Notes under the pieces: model-generated | Seen by the model: only the letters and a program-made list of their open reading frames with translations | Database searches by the model: none | What the model was told of the DNA's origin: nothing | DNA from: Argyresthia goedartella | Lineage: Eukaryota; Arthropoda; Insecta; Lepidoptera; Argyresthiidae | NCBI GenBank assembly: GCA_949825045.1 | Contig: OX463814.1 | Coordinates: 28,662,383-28,726,382 of the forward strand | Length of the DNA: 64,000 bases | Direction: 5' to 3' | Part shown: in pieces, positions 52,930-64,000 of the stretch | Layout: the number at the start of each line of letters is the position of its first letter | How positions within the stretch are numbered: position 1 is the first letter of the stretch | Translations under genes and position numbers: made by a program

Positions 52930-53278
52930 CTAAGCGTATGCTGAGACATAGGCCACGCAGCACAATATTGTACAGATTTTGCAGGGTAGGGCATGCGAGG
53001 CAGCATACACCGCGAGCGCATGTAGCTACACAGAAACATTTACATCCGAGGTAATACAAACAATAGACAATCTGCATGCGTCGCACAGAATCTGAGCCGG
53101 CACGATAAAAAATATACGCACCGCTGGACATGCACATATATGTGTTGCACGACCCTGCGCTGCAACGCACGCAGCTGTCAGTATGTTCATGCCTTACAAA
53201 ATCTGTTCTGCCCCGCGCTGCGAGGACCTGCGTAGCCTGCATGCCAGCATACGCCGAGGCTTATTCTAGTCTGGCATA
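52930..53278. mobile_element. Foldback-like element, GC-rich
   Basis: The left side contains gcgtatgctgagacataggccacgcag (52935-52960) and later acagattttgcagggtagggcatgcg (52973-52998). The reverse complement of the right side contains gcgtatgctggcatgcaggctacgcag and acagattttgtaaggcatg in the same order. So the halves are long, imperfect inverted repeats. The GC content stands out against AT-rich flanks. Frames inside on both strands are mirror products of this structure. Confidence 0.5.
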
Positions 53279-55157
53279 CACAAATAAATATATACAACAA
53301 CTTAGGTATTTTACTTTAGAAAATGTTGCCAAATCGATCATTCTTTTCACTATCTACCATTTTACTACCACCCACTTCAGTGACAGAAAACAGTTCTTGA
53401 ATACAAAGTTTTCACAGCATATTTTTATGTACGTTACAGAGTTGGTTCTTGAAAAGCTATTGTAAAGACTTGATTCGACTGCTCTTTTGAAAGGTTGAAT
53501 GATTCAACTTCTTTCGGTTTTGCTTCCTAAAGAGAAACCTCTAATATGGTGCAAATACCAATATTTGGACCCTATTTTTCTTCCTACTGTAAAAGTGAGC
53601 AGAGAATATTTTGGTTTTTTGGTATAAATTCCCTTCATTATAAGGTCAATTCAGAAACTTGACCCTCAGTTAGTACAAATGGTAATAAAATTCACAAATT
53701 TCGCAATACAACATCGTCAACCTACAACAACACTGCACCTGTAAGGGGAAGTATTAAAACTGAATATCAGGTATACATTCCTATCAAGTTTTCTGCCATC
53801 GTCAATATCCATTACATAATTTTTTGAACTTTTGACAAAGATCAAGTTAAGAAAGACTTCTGAATTAATATTTGTGTAGCTGTTTTAAACCTGGAGTACA
53901 TTATTCCCAAGAAATCAAAACAAACGATCCTCAACCTTTTACCCTTGACATATGCATATATCGTAAAAGTATTTTCAAAGGTGCGAGAAATGAGTGATGG
54001 CACGGTACGAAACGGCGCACGGGGCTTATATTCCACAAATTTACTCATACAGATACTTCAAACGAAATAAGGCTGTATTTCATACACGAAAGGCAAGATA
54101 GGTCTACAAAGTTGCGTGCGGAAATCTTTGCTAGGCTGTACGTTACGGCAAAGAGTTATAGCGTCGACTTTGATATGTGACAGTGGAAAATTTTACGTAT
54201 CTTAACGCTGTCGTCTGTTACATAACCATATCAGGCAGTGTTTTAATTTTTGTGGATAGAAAAATGTACAAGAGAATAAGGGTTGTATGTCACGTATGTT
54301 AGTTTTGTAATCCTTCTGATGGATGACGTTTTTTATAAGGAATTGAATTTGGAAAATGGCTTCTAATTTTTACTTAGTAATTTCCTTCTACAATACATAT
54401 AACATAGCTAAAATTTTCAGATTTTTGGGTGCTGTTAAAGTCACACTTAAGCTATCAGCATTACCATCGGCAGTTTGTCTCCGCCCCCCATTATTATAAG
54501 CACCCAATTTCGTGCCAACTTATCGGTCCCAATAAAAACCAAGTCAAAAATTTCAGGAGACCTCCGCCAAGTAATTCTTTTCAGTCTTCTCCGCAACAAA
54601 TGCACATCCGACCGCACAAAACTCTCAGCACGCTTAAAATCCGCTGAGCTCTGCACAAACGCTCTAAATAATGGAGATTAAAACCTTTTACCGTTCCACT
54701 ATAAAACATTGTTCAACTGGCCTTCTCAGACAAAAGACGGCAATGATGTACTGCTAGTTCGGGGCAGCACGCCAACAGTTTTAAAGCAGTAACATTAATA
54801 ATTCAGTCACATTTCTCCTACTTTCTCGACTTCAAAAACATCGGTTGACAGCGATTGCATTGTGTAATCAGCTTCTCTCCGAGTTAATAAGTTGATGATA
54901 CTTCTTAGCAAGTTTTATACCATGCGGAGTAAAGGCTGCTTATTATTTAATTTATGTATATATGTATGAAGTTCAACGACAGGTGATAATGAGTGATGTT
55001 GTGACATTTTCCTTGGATATTGCATGAGTTGTAATCTAATAAACACAAACCATGCCGCATATATTTGACGATGGTGTGTGTTGAACATCTAGGTATTTCA
55101 TTATTTTTAGTGGTTAGTTTGTAGCGAACGATATTTCTGCCAATAAGTCGGAATAAA
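53279..55157. other. No gene recognised
   Basis: AT-rich. Overlapping 70-codon frames at 54429-54681 show no domain. Confidence 0.4.
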
Positions 55158-55915
55158 AAACCGGCCAAGTGTGAGTTGGACTCGGGCACTTAGGGTTCCG
55201 CACAAATCTTTTTTTGGTGAAGGAACTATAAATTTTCATTTTTCAGATTCTCTACTTGTGCTATAAGATCTTGCTTCGTGCCGAATTTCATGATTCCAGG
55301 TCAACGGGAAGTATCCTATAGGTTTTGATTTACTTGCAAATATTTAGTAATTTCAGCAAAATTTTACCATAAACTATCTTTTGATTTAGTTGATCTATTT
55401 GTTCGTTTTTTTCCAAAACTTCAAAAGATTTTAGATTTATAACCGACACTTATTTTTTCTTGATACCTGAGAATTGACACTTATTTCATCTTGATACCTA
55501 TACGCAGTCAATACCTCATGTCTTGACTGACGGACAGACGGACAGACAGACAGAAGTTTACATTTTGCAGATTTTTTCCTTTAGTTGTGCTTATAGACCT
55601 TGCTTCGTGTAAAAGTTCATGATTCTAGGTCAACGGGAAGCACTCCATAGGTTTTGATTCTTGATTGATTTGATGATTGATTGTCACAAACATATATGGC
55701 GGTATCTTTTGATTTTGTCCACCATGACGATCGACATTTGATTTTTTCACAACTTTAAGAGATCAAAAATTTTAGAAATTTATTTTAATTTCAACTTGAT
55801 ATCTTTTCGTGTTTTTTAGAAAAACGATCTATACAGATAGACAGACAGACGGATGGATGGACGGACCACGAAGGATTCCATTTTTTTCTTTTAAAAAACG
55901 GAAACCGAAAACGAC
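55158..55915 (+). repeat. 'gccaagtgcgagtcgg' interspersed repeat, copy C (with internal duplication)
   Basis: Starts aaccggccaagtgtgagttggactcgggc and ends near ggaccacgaaggattcc after a (gacagacgg)n tract. Inside, 55268-55331 and 55602-55662 are similar (ttcatgatt-aggtcaacgggaag), so a segment of about 330 bp was duplicated in tandem. Confidence 0.7.
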
Positions 55916-56627
55916 ATTAGACTTAGATCAGTGGTCGATATTGTAGGTGTTATTAAGTACAGTTTTATACTAATGTAGTGTGAATCCAGCGACAATAAAG
56001 TAATTCAATGTGAGGTCTACAATCTTGAACTATAATATATGTAAACTCATGCTCAGTGTACACTTAAAGCCAGTGTCGTCGAGGGAGCTTCAATATGCAT
56101 ATTTTATAATCGACCTCAATCAACTCAGTCTATTATATGCACCCAGTGAAAAAACGGGATTACTCCGTAAATAATCAAACATATTTTAAACGTGGCTTCT
56201 TTGGAAGATTTACACTTTACGTATTAAAAGGGGACGTTTGTACTTTGAAAATACAGATTTTCCAAGATAAATCAAAGTTCGAACTCTTTGCTGTCTAAGC
56301 TTTGATGATGATGATAATGATGATAATGATAACCTCTTCATAGTGTCCGACGTCAGTTACCACTGCAGGGTTAGTATGACCACGAGATTTCGTAACGTTT
56401 AAGTAAGCGTATTAATATTTAATGAAGATAGAAACTTACAAATAAATAAAGATGTTTTCAACTGGATTGCTTTATTTGATGCGGCTGGAGAGCCCAAACT
56501 TATAATGCAGCAATAAAAAGATTCTGTCCGATGTAGATCAACAATATCATCAAGTCGATGACGGCATCTTATTGGGTGCGGTAGGGAGCGTGAAGATTGG
56601 TGATTGGAGCCTTTAGGTTCTTATGAC
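55916..56627. other. No gene recognised; small (GAT)n tract
   Basis: AT-rich. 56304-56331 is an imperfect (GAT)n run. Confidence 0.4.
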
Positions 56628-56872
56628 TAGTTCCCGTTTTGACTACTTCCCAATTTGACCACAGCTCATATTGACCACTTCCCACGCTTTTCATCTGTAA
56701 GTCAAGTGCGAACACCCCAGACTCAAGACATAACACAATGGCGCCTGCCCACGAGTAACGAGGTCAAATGTAAATAAAAGCTGCGTTATGAGTAGTTATC
56801 AAGATGGGAAGTGGTGGAATTTCGAAGTGGTCAAATTAGGAAGTGGTCATAATGGGAACGGTTTAACGGTTT
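56628..56872. mobile_element. MITE with long inverted repeats built of tgaccacttcc units
   Basis: The left end ttcccgttttgactacttcccaatttgaccac (56630-56661) and the reverse complement of the right end (56812-56870) align over about 60 bp. The unit tgaccacttccc recurs several times in each arm. There is no coding sequence. About 245 bp long. Confidence 0.75.
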
Positions 56873-58149
56873 GGGCATTACAGTCCGGGAGGCCACGAGG
56901 CTATGTCGTTAGTAACTCGAGCGCGTTATATTAAAAAATGGGAGACACCTTGTAACATGCAGTTCTTATTCAATTGAGTCTATCTCCATATTGTTTGTAT
57001 ATCATTTGAAGATGGCTGTAATCTATAATATTGCTAAAAAACTAACTTCAAAATTATAGTTTTATCCGACGGAAGTCAAACTGTTGTTCTTATTTTATCT
57101 TATATTTTTACTACATATTTTACTTATTTTAAATATCCCTTATTGGGATAGTTATTTATCTTTTTGTGTGTAGCTAGTTCTCTTCTCTCCCTACTGCAAT
57201 GTCTTGGATTGCCAAGTGCATGATCACAGACTCCTGCATTTTCTGCGTGGCTGCATTAATACTGGGGATATTTCAGTAGCTCTACTGCACTTTCTGAAGC
57301 TTTCTTTGTTCCCCAAGATCTTCCTACCGGCTCCGAAATCCATCTTCCTACCTCCCGGATCTAGCCGATTTCCTACCTACTGGCTTTGCACTTCATAATT
57401 TTCAAGACTACCATCCGAACTTCCTACATCCTGTTTGGTTCCCGCTATAATCTGCTAATATTGGCTTCTGACATATTGAACATCCATAGACCAGGGGAGT
57501 GCTCGTGTGGTGAAAATGTGAAGAAGCAATACTATTCTATTATATTTTATTAAATCTCAGTAACTATTTATTCTCATTTCTCACTACTTATTCATAGCTG
57601 AACCAAAGGTTACTATAACCTTATACCCTGTTGAACAACTTCACCAAATCTAAGCTTTCCACGCGAGCCGCGCCACGAAAAATAAGACCATATAAGTGGG
57701 ATCTACTCTAGCGCGTCAGACTAAGATAAAGTAAATTTTCAAAGTTAATAGAATCAGCCAGTGAAGTTTTGACCTGAGTATTTATTTATTGTATCAACTT
57801 ATTTATTCATATACTATTGCAATACTCATCTTTAAAATCATCTCTAAATTGGTGCCTTGATGCTGCAAAATCACGATGACGAAAAATATCTGAGTTAAAT
57901 TCCAATGCTGAAGAACCCCGAAGTGATCACGCAGAAAGTCGGATTTTCGTGATTCCCAGAAGTTCGACGCACCAAAAATATGAGTATGAGCACTTGTGAT
58001 CCCGGATACAAAAACATCGGCAGCAGTCAAACACACGATCATATCGTTGACACATAAGGAGAATCTCAGACTACTCATGATAGAGCTGTAAGCACGTGTC
58101 AACAAGCTAACCTTCAAGGTTGTAGATATCTAAGCTCGAATCGATGATA
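56873..58149. other. No gene recognised
   Basis: A minus frame (58117-57803) of 104 codons overlaps what may be degraded gag on the plus strand. Neither reading shows a domain. Confidence 0.35.
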
Positions 58150-58940
58150 GAAGTAGATCCACCAGGTGTAAGGCGTAACCGCAGTCATTCAAGGTTACTG
58201 TCACGTCCAAGGATAACTCAGAAAGATCCAACTTGCTTATGGAAGTACCGTTTCAGTCAACGTGACAACGCCAAAAACTGCGAAGACTCGTGCTATTGGA
58301 AAAACTCTTCGGAAGACTAGAGCCTGCAATAACAGAGGTAGTCGCTAGGTCACCGCTTTATTCCTCGCCAAACGCCTATATCATATACATTACCAACCGA
58401 AAAAGTGGACACCGTTTTCATAGGTAATTGACACAGGCGTAGATATCACCGAGGTAAAGCTGGAAAAATTTACAAACAAGTTGTACGCCACAAATCAAAT
58501 GAATACACATACACATATAGCGCAATAACTCTGACACCAGAAGTACAACTTGCGACACATGACGCTATCAATGGATGTATGCAGCGTAAGGAAAGTCTAA
58601 GCAACGACGCTATACTAACATATTAACTCCCTCACAGAACAATTGGACATCAGGAAGATCAAACCCACGTGTGAAAATACAACAATTTGTTTCCATGCAT
58701 TACCATGATTTCTACACGGTTTGATCCGCAACCTACAAAGCAGACAACATGAGCCAGGCACAGATGCTACACGGAATAAACATCCGTGTTCCGCTTAAAT
58801 TTTTCCAGTTGCAAAAGCCGAATCCGTCCTCGGAAGATTTCACGAGTGGGGACATTTATTTTGCGAAGTCACGATACAACGATGACACCGATGAAGAAGC
58901 CACTAGTTACAGCAGTCAGCAGTAATGAAAACACTCAGTC
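58150..58940 (+). pseudogene. Ty3/Gypsy gag-protease remnant plus integrase scrap
   Basis: On the plus strand, 58160-58310 reads S-R-P-R-I-T-Q-K-D-P-T-C-L-W-K-Y-R-F, then A-K-N-C-E-D-S-C-Y-W, the cysteine pattern found near the end of gag in Mag/Kabuki-like Ty3/Gypsy elements. About 30 codons later Y-I-T-N-R-K-S-G-H-R-F and, after a stop and frame change, I-D-T-G-V-D-I mark the protease active site (58415-58440). At 58740-58920 a piece S-Q-A-Q-M-L-H-G-I-N-I-R-V-P-L-K-F-F resembles the end of integrase. RT and most of integrase are absent. Several stops and frameshifts. Confidence 0.5.
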
Positions 58941-59854
58941 GGGGAGAATCGTGCTTTTCAATAAAAAAATAACAATATATATTATGTGATATTTAAATAA
59001 ATACTTTTACAATTTTATATATGTACTAAACCTCTATTTCGGAAAATTTCGCAGCTGGAAATGTCACTTTGGCCCTGTGTGTGAAATTTCCACAGTGGAA
59101 AGATTGTGGGTAGGTTCAATTTTGGTTCCGTTTCAGCATTCATTTTAATCCGATCTCTTTCTAACCTATTCAAATTGCACATGAAAGAATTGCATTGCAC
59201 GTGCAATCTAAAGAATGAATGATTTTATATTCTTTGCTCAATAAAACTCACTTCCAAGGGGCCCTTATTTTGTACCTATTGAAAAAGTTTTCTATTGACA
59301 AATAAATATATGAATACTACCTGTGTTTGAGTTTATTATTGTTCTATACATGATAACGCATAAATAAAACATAAACTTTAGGGCCAAATCATGCTTTATT
59401 TTTAAAATAATAGATAATAACTACAATTTAGGGAGCTTCATATTGAGGAATCTGTAATCAAACTGAAATAATGGCGTTGTGGAAAGGAAAAAGGTTAGAG
59501 AATTCTAATTAGAGTGTTACTATAATAAGAATAATTAAATATAATTCTAACTACCATAGAATAGGAGAATTTCATCAAAAACTAAACATCGGCGCTCAGA
59601 AGTCCTGATTTGTGAGAGTTCCCGCAGCGGAACTCACCGATACGGATAATGTAACAAAATGGCCGCCAAATGCTACTTACATAAATACTTAGAAATGTAC
59701 CTTTATACTATTTTATGTCAAAATATTTTATTTAGTTTTCCATTGGCTGCATTGAGTATATCTCGTCTCCTTTCGTATCACCCCTACAAGATAATGGCAT
59801 ACTGATAAATGTACATTTCAATAAATGGGAGTGGGTGGTTCTCAAAGTCTCATG
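58941..59854. other. No gene recognised
   Basis: AT-rich. Nothing supportable. Confidence 0.4.
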
Positions 59855-60244
59855 AAAAACCGGTCAAGTGCGAGTAGAACTCGTGCATGGTAGGGATGGT
59901 ATGGAGTGAATAGTTTGGATTAAACATAGTAAATGTAGTTTACAAAGTTATTGATGCAGCTACTTTAACACTTCATGTAAGTAACCAGGTGCATTCATAA
60001 GTTTGTATGTTGTATTGAAAGAATTGTTGTATGGGAGCCTAATTAAACATTTATTTTATTCTGTTTTTTAATATTTGTTGTTATAAATACAACAGAAATA
60101 CGTCATATGTGAACATTTCAACTGTCTTACTATCACGGTTCATGACATAGAGCCTGGTGACAGACGGACGGACGGACAGACGGACAGCGGAGGCTTACTA
60201 ATAGGGACCCGTTTGGCACTTTTCGGATACGGAACCCTAAAAAA
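59855..60244 (+). repeat. 'gccaagtgcgagtcgg' interspersed repeat, copy B
   Basis: Reads aaaaaccggtcaagtgcgag ... cggacggacggacagacgg ... ggatacggaaccctaaaa, the full length of copy A (30060-30455) in the opposite orientation. Ends are imperfect inverted repeats around ggttcc. Confidence 0.75.
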
Positions 60245-60397
60245 TACACTTATCAGCATATCAATAACTTACCATATCTTATATAAAGCTGACTTTGGTG
60301 GAGTTACTAAACTGGGTGTAAGGTATATCACATATCTCAATCTGACGCACTCGAGTTACTCACGAAATCCCCTCTTGGCCTGCCCCTCTATCATGAA

Positions 60398-60505
60398 CCG
60401 TGTCATTATGAACCTTGTCATTATGAACCTTGTCATTATTAACCTTGTCAATAAGAACCTCGTCATTACGAACCTTATCATTACAGGAAGTGGTCATAAT
60501 GGAGC
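60398..60505 (+). repeat. 15-bp tandem repeat next to a MITE end
   Basis: About six units of gtcattatgaacctt (60400-60482) with scattered changes, followed by aggaagtggtcataatgg (60485-60502), which is the same as the MITE end at 56846-56864. The 120-codon frame 60213-60575 reads through it and is not a gene. Confidence 0.8.
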
Positions 60506-61048
60506 TAAGGGGCTTAGTGCTGTAAAGAAGAGGTTTTTACCTATAAGTGTGTATGACGAAGACCTACAGTTTTGAGAGTTAAAACATGCTCTTATTATAA
60601 ATAATCATTTATTTGGAATTGTCGGCCTTCTCGGCTTGAATAAACATTACGGGGCTAAAGTAAATAGCTGTAGAATAGGCTAGGTTCTTGAGCATAATCC
60701 GTTGTTTAAATGTTTATCTACACACGTATCATAAACCCACTTTACTGCGTCCAAAAACGCATGTTACGATCAACATAATGTTAAACTACTTTGTAAAAAC
60801 TCATTTCTTATCTGAATGTTGAACATTATGACCATATTGTGTAAATTTTCTACATATTATGACATTCATATTTCGAACGCCGACGCCCGCCTGCGTGCCG
60901 CTCCTACTTTGTCTGTGAAGTTGGTACTACAGTACAAGCTAAAGAACTCAATGCCACAATGCCGGTCAAACATGCGGTTCCTGAACACATCAAAGAGAGC
61001 TTATTATATGTGTGTAGATGAACTAGTGTATGTTACTGTACATAATTA
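60506..61048. other. No gene recognised
   Basis: AT-rich; 77-codon frame 60816-61049 without domain. Confidence 0.4.
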
Positions 61049-61094
61049 GGCATTAAAACTCTCGAGTGATATTATTATCTCGAGTTTTAATGCC
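61049..61094. repeat. Palindrome ggcattaaaactc(tc)gag
   Basis: Left arm 61049-61066 and right arm 61079-61094 pair over 16 bp with a 2-nt bulge and a 12-nt loop. It may be a small terminal-repeat relic. Confidence 0.75.
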
Positions 61095-61504
61095 CTCCAT
61101 TATGTATCAGTCACATAAACTACTATAATAAAACTATTTATTGATCGGGATATGCATATAAAATAGTTACGTGTTCGGTGAACATGTAGTTATTCTTTAT
61201 ATAATACCGCTTTTTCAAAATCATACCAGATTTGATGTTAACCTAATTATGCGTAACTGTTGTCTATCTGGGTTGAGAATATAGTGAGGTAAGAATATGA
61301 TGCAGGTAATCAGGTCACGATTAATTAATACCTGTGCCTCTGTGAGCTGTAGACCTCGCAGATTAGTCTTTGATGACAGCGCGTTTTCTTTAATTATTTT
61401 CCACCTTCTCATACCCCCGAACCTCCGAAGTTTATCGGATAAAAGAGTTGCCAAAAAAAAATTGCTTCTATAAGGATAAAAAGTAACTCACCTTGTTGAA
61501 AACT

Positions 61505-61735
61505 TAAAAAACCGACCTCAAGTTCAAGCCCTATTTCTTCCTCTATTTTTTTCAAATATCACTATCTCAATATTGATACATTTTGTATGGGACCATCCCT
61601 GAAGAATGACCTATCAATCAAAACAAGAATCATCTAAATCGATTCATAATTTACAGAATAAACGCGTAATAAACAAACGTAAAAACAGTTAAATTAAGAG
61701 AACCTCCTTCTTTTTGGAGTCGGTTGAAAAGATTT
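61505..61735 (+). repeat. Interspersed repeat with inverted ends (aaccgacytc ... gagtcggtt)
   Basis: The left end aaaaaaccgacctcaag and the right end gagaacctccttctttttggagtcggttgaaaa face each other in the form of a repeat common in Lepidoptera. The interior is AT-rich and non-coding. Confidence 0.55.
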
Positions 61736-63394
61736 ATGTCGTATTTACATATATTTTTTTAATAGCTGAAATATCATATTTTTTTCAATCTCCGCCATTT
61801 TGAAATTTCCAAAAAAATAATGAGCTCAAGCTTAACGGATACGCTTCAAAGGCTTCGTGCTCGCTTGGTCAGTAAATTATCATCTTCAATCGAGTTATTA
61901 AAAGACATGGTAGGTATTGAACTGTTGCTTAGGTGATTGCAAATAAGTCACTATTTATGCTACTACTACTACTTCTACTTAAGGATCAAATATTTTTTTT
62001 AATAAATAAACATGTATGTCTTGAAGCTGCTTATGACAGTAAGGAGTCCACACAAAAATATACCTGCAAACGGCTGTAGCTTAATAATTTGGGTGGTTAA
62101 AATGAACTACCGCAAAAGTTTGCTAGCCAAAATTTTAATAAGAAAGTTGCTTGCTGGGAAGTTGTGCGGCTGTTCCGCGCAAATCCTTTAAAATATTCAC
62201 TCTGCATATTTCGCATAAGCACGTAGCCCTGCTTATACACTCCAAGTGGCTGTAGCCTAGTTTTAGCGCTTACCTTCGGAAATTGGTTCATATGTTCGAC
62301 TTGCAGCAAATAAGCCAAACTCGAAAACTTATTTACTGGGGATTTGTTGTGTTATGTACTCGACTGCATCAGTTTTAGTACAGTCGTACTCGTATGAAGA
62401 AGAGTATGGATAACGTTGGATGGACAACGTTTTTTTCCACAGAATAAATATTTTTCAGATTTCGTGACGGCAAAAGGTCCCTTTCTAGCAAGGCAAAAAT
62501 ATACAGATGTACAGTACAATGTACAGTATAATAGTATAGCACTAGCAGGAACCGATCTCGCTCGTAAGAGGCAAGTCAATCTCGGGTCAACGATGACGTT
62601 CTATACCAAATGTCTATAGCAACTATCCTTCTATCTATCTACCCTGAGACAGTTTTCTTAGGGGTAATTCGTTTTATCATAGTATGTTCCTATTTCATGA
62701 TCTTTCATTCAACAAATCTAAAAACAAATGCAGTATTGTCGCCATTGCCAGAGTCCGTTTTGTGGCAATGGCATTGATTGCGGGCTGCCTTCCTCACGCA
62801 ATCAAGAACATGGGTCCAAAAACACCAGTGATAACGCCACACCATAAAGAACTCAACTTGTCGCCGCAACTTTTCTCAGCTGTCGTGCAAAAACTCTCAG
62901 TTTCAATCTCGTTGTCAACACTACAGTTCGGGTCGATCCTGTTTGCTGCTTTCAAAACAGCATCAAAACCGGAAGGACTTTAGAAAGACCGCGGATTTAG
63001 ATGCTTATGCTGATTTTTACTATGCATTATTAGTGTATTCTAAGACGATTGCAAAATACGCGAACCGTCGGAAATAACTAGTTTTCGAGTTATCTTTTTT
63101 ATCGCTATTTCAAGCTTTTGGGACACGTGGGGATGTCGGAGCAATAGGGTGGGAAAACGACAGTATTTCCGTTTTTTTGACGTCAGATGTCGTGCAAAGT
63201 TCATTGACCTACAAACTATACAGAAGAAAATTTCTAGTTTTACTCACACTTGTCGAAAAATAGCAGCCTTAAGTAAATTCAAAAAGTAACAATAAAACTA
63301 CACTTTTTCCCATCTAAGGATTATATAGCATGCAACTATTTTATTATTTGGGCACAATCTCTGGGCCGAAAGGATTTGTAATTTCAATATGTGA
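61736..63394. other. No gene recognised
   Basis: AT-rich. A 99-codon frame at 62684-62983 on the plus strand is GC-richer than its surroundings but shows no domain; its opposite strand is also open in part. Confidence 0.35.
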
Positions 63395-63685
63395 CTAAAT
63401 AGGTATTCTTATTTGGGTTACCTTTGGGGCAGTTATGAATATGAACCAATATGTAGGCATTCGCAGTTTGGTGCACTGTAGCATACAGGACCAGCCCCAC
63501 AGTTCAGAAGCAAAAACCGTCTCGGCATAGTTATCTACCGCGACAAGCATATCAAGCAGTGTACCTACCTTATCGCCGCACACTTCCCTTGGCTGGGGCT
63601 TAACGCGACATATAACGACGTAATTCGCCGCTTGTGCCCAGCTAGGCACGGCGGGCTCCTGTTGCATGTCTTCAATTATAAACAA
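63395..63685 (-). other. Unassigned reading frame, 96 codons
   Basis: The local base composition is more balanced than the flanks and the frame begins with ATG. Residues include W-A-Q-A-A-N-Y-V-V-I and D-K-V-G-T-L-L-D-M-L-V-A-V. No family is recognised. It could be a fragment of an unknown mobile element or exon, or chance. Confidence 0.25.
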
Positions 63686-63786
63686 ATTCGGTATTTCTAT
63701 GAATATGGTTTATATGAATAGCACTACAGTTTCTCTATGGCCCAGTGTTTTTTTTTATTATTACACACAGATAACTTTTATCAGAT

Positions 63787-64000
63787 GACCCGAATGGCCG
63801 AGTCGGCAGTGACCCTGCCTACGAAGCCAAGGGTCACGGGTTCGAGTCCCGGCGGGGACAAATATTTGTTTCATGAGAACGGATGTTTGTTCCCTAGTCA
63901 TAGTTGTTTATATATGTAAGTATAATATTTATCTTTATAAGTATGTGTATCGTTGTCTCGTATCCAAGATATAGGGAATCCTAGTTTAGAGCTAGATCAA
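63787..64000 (+). mobile_element. tRNA-derived SINE, copy 3 (runs off the window)
   Basis: Best-preserved head: gacccgaatggccgagtcgg, A box tggccgagtcgg, B box gggttcgagtcccgg (63838-63852). The body matches copies 1 and 2 up to agctagatcaa at the window edge, so the 3' tail lies outside. Confidence 0.85.

Noticed and set aside
53130..53465. 111-codon frame and its antisense 105-codon frame
   Set aside because: Both lie in the foldback element and reflect its inverted halves.
60398..60482. Array-like repeat, considered as CRISPR
   Set aside because: Units are 15 bp, directly adjacent with no spacers, and the genome is eukaryotic.
60213..60575. 120-codon plus frame
   Set aside because: Its middle is the 15-bp tandem repeat read in frame and its start is the end of repeat copy B.
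62684..62983. 99-codon plus frame as a host exon
   Set aside because: No domain, no splice context that I can defend, and the opposite strand is also partly open.

Overview
The window looks like a transposon-dense stretch of a lepidopteran (moth or butterfly) nuclear genome. It is AT-rich, has no operons and no convincing host gene, and nearly everything recognisable is a transposable element or its debris. The lepidopteran call rests on the repeat mix: tRNA-derived SINEs with typical head boxes, RTE-type LINE tails ending in GATGATGATG, the 'gccaagtgcgagtcggactcg' repeat, CR1/jockey-like LINEs, and BEL/Pao and errantivirus-like LTR elements. Family calls come from reading the sequence and from protein motifs; no database search was run.

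Layout, left half. At 780-3100 lies a decayed LINE (ORF1, endonuclease, start of RT), ended by a mariner remnant (3098-3470). At 3549-4655 is an RNase-H-clade LINE whose 5' part is inverted. At 5875-6690 is a piggyBac-like MITE. At 7205-9160 is the best-preserved LINE RT (minus strand). SINEs lie at 9500, 10591 and 13396, and a second copy of the first LINE at 11520-13290. The region 13976-25225 is a nest. An errantivirus-like Ty3/Gypsy element on the minus strand carries protease, RT, RNase H, integrase and env. It is split in env by a complete BEL element (14897-19973, target duplication AAGTA) and split between protease and RT by a small non-coding LTR element (23099-24491, target duplication TCCTT). 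Its 5' end is lost at an RTE LINE tail.

Right half. At 27416-28838 is a DD82E (Sailor-type) transposase gene. MITE and repeat copies follow (29893-30455, 32385-32495), then a CR1-like LINE tail (30605-31420), a fragment of a DIRS-type tyrosine recombinase (34760-35026), three LINE fragments (36225-38778), and a second, larger BEL element (40645-47472, target duplication CAGTC). The remaining 16 kb is AT-rich with a 247-bp tandem duplication, a TA microsatellite, perfect hairpins, a foldback element, MITEs, a Ty3/Gypsy gag-protease remnant (58150-58940) and a SINE that runs off the end.

How the parts relate. Both BEL elements have gag and pol in one frame separated by a single TAG, both lack the RT catalytic core through deletions that keep the frame open, and both carry a 7-bp hairpin just before the 3' LTR. 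The LTR pairs are still very similar (3 differences in 546 positions; about 13 substitutions in 577). This suggests non-autonomous copies mobilised by an intact relative elsewhere. No CRISPR array, rRNA or functional tRNA gene was found.
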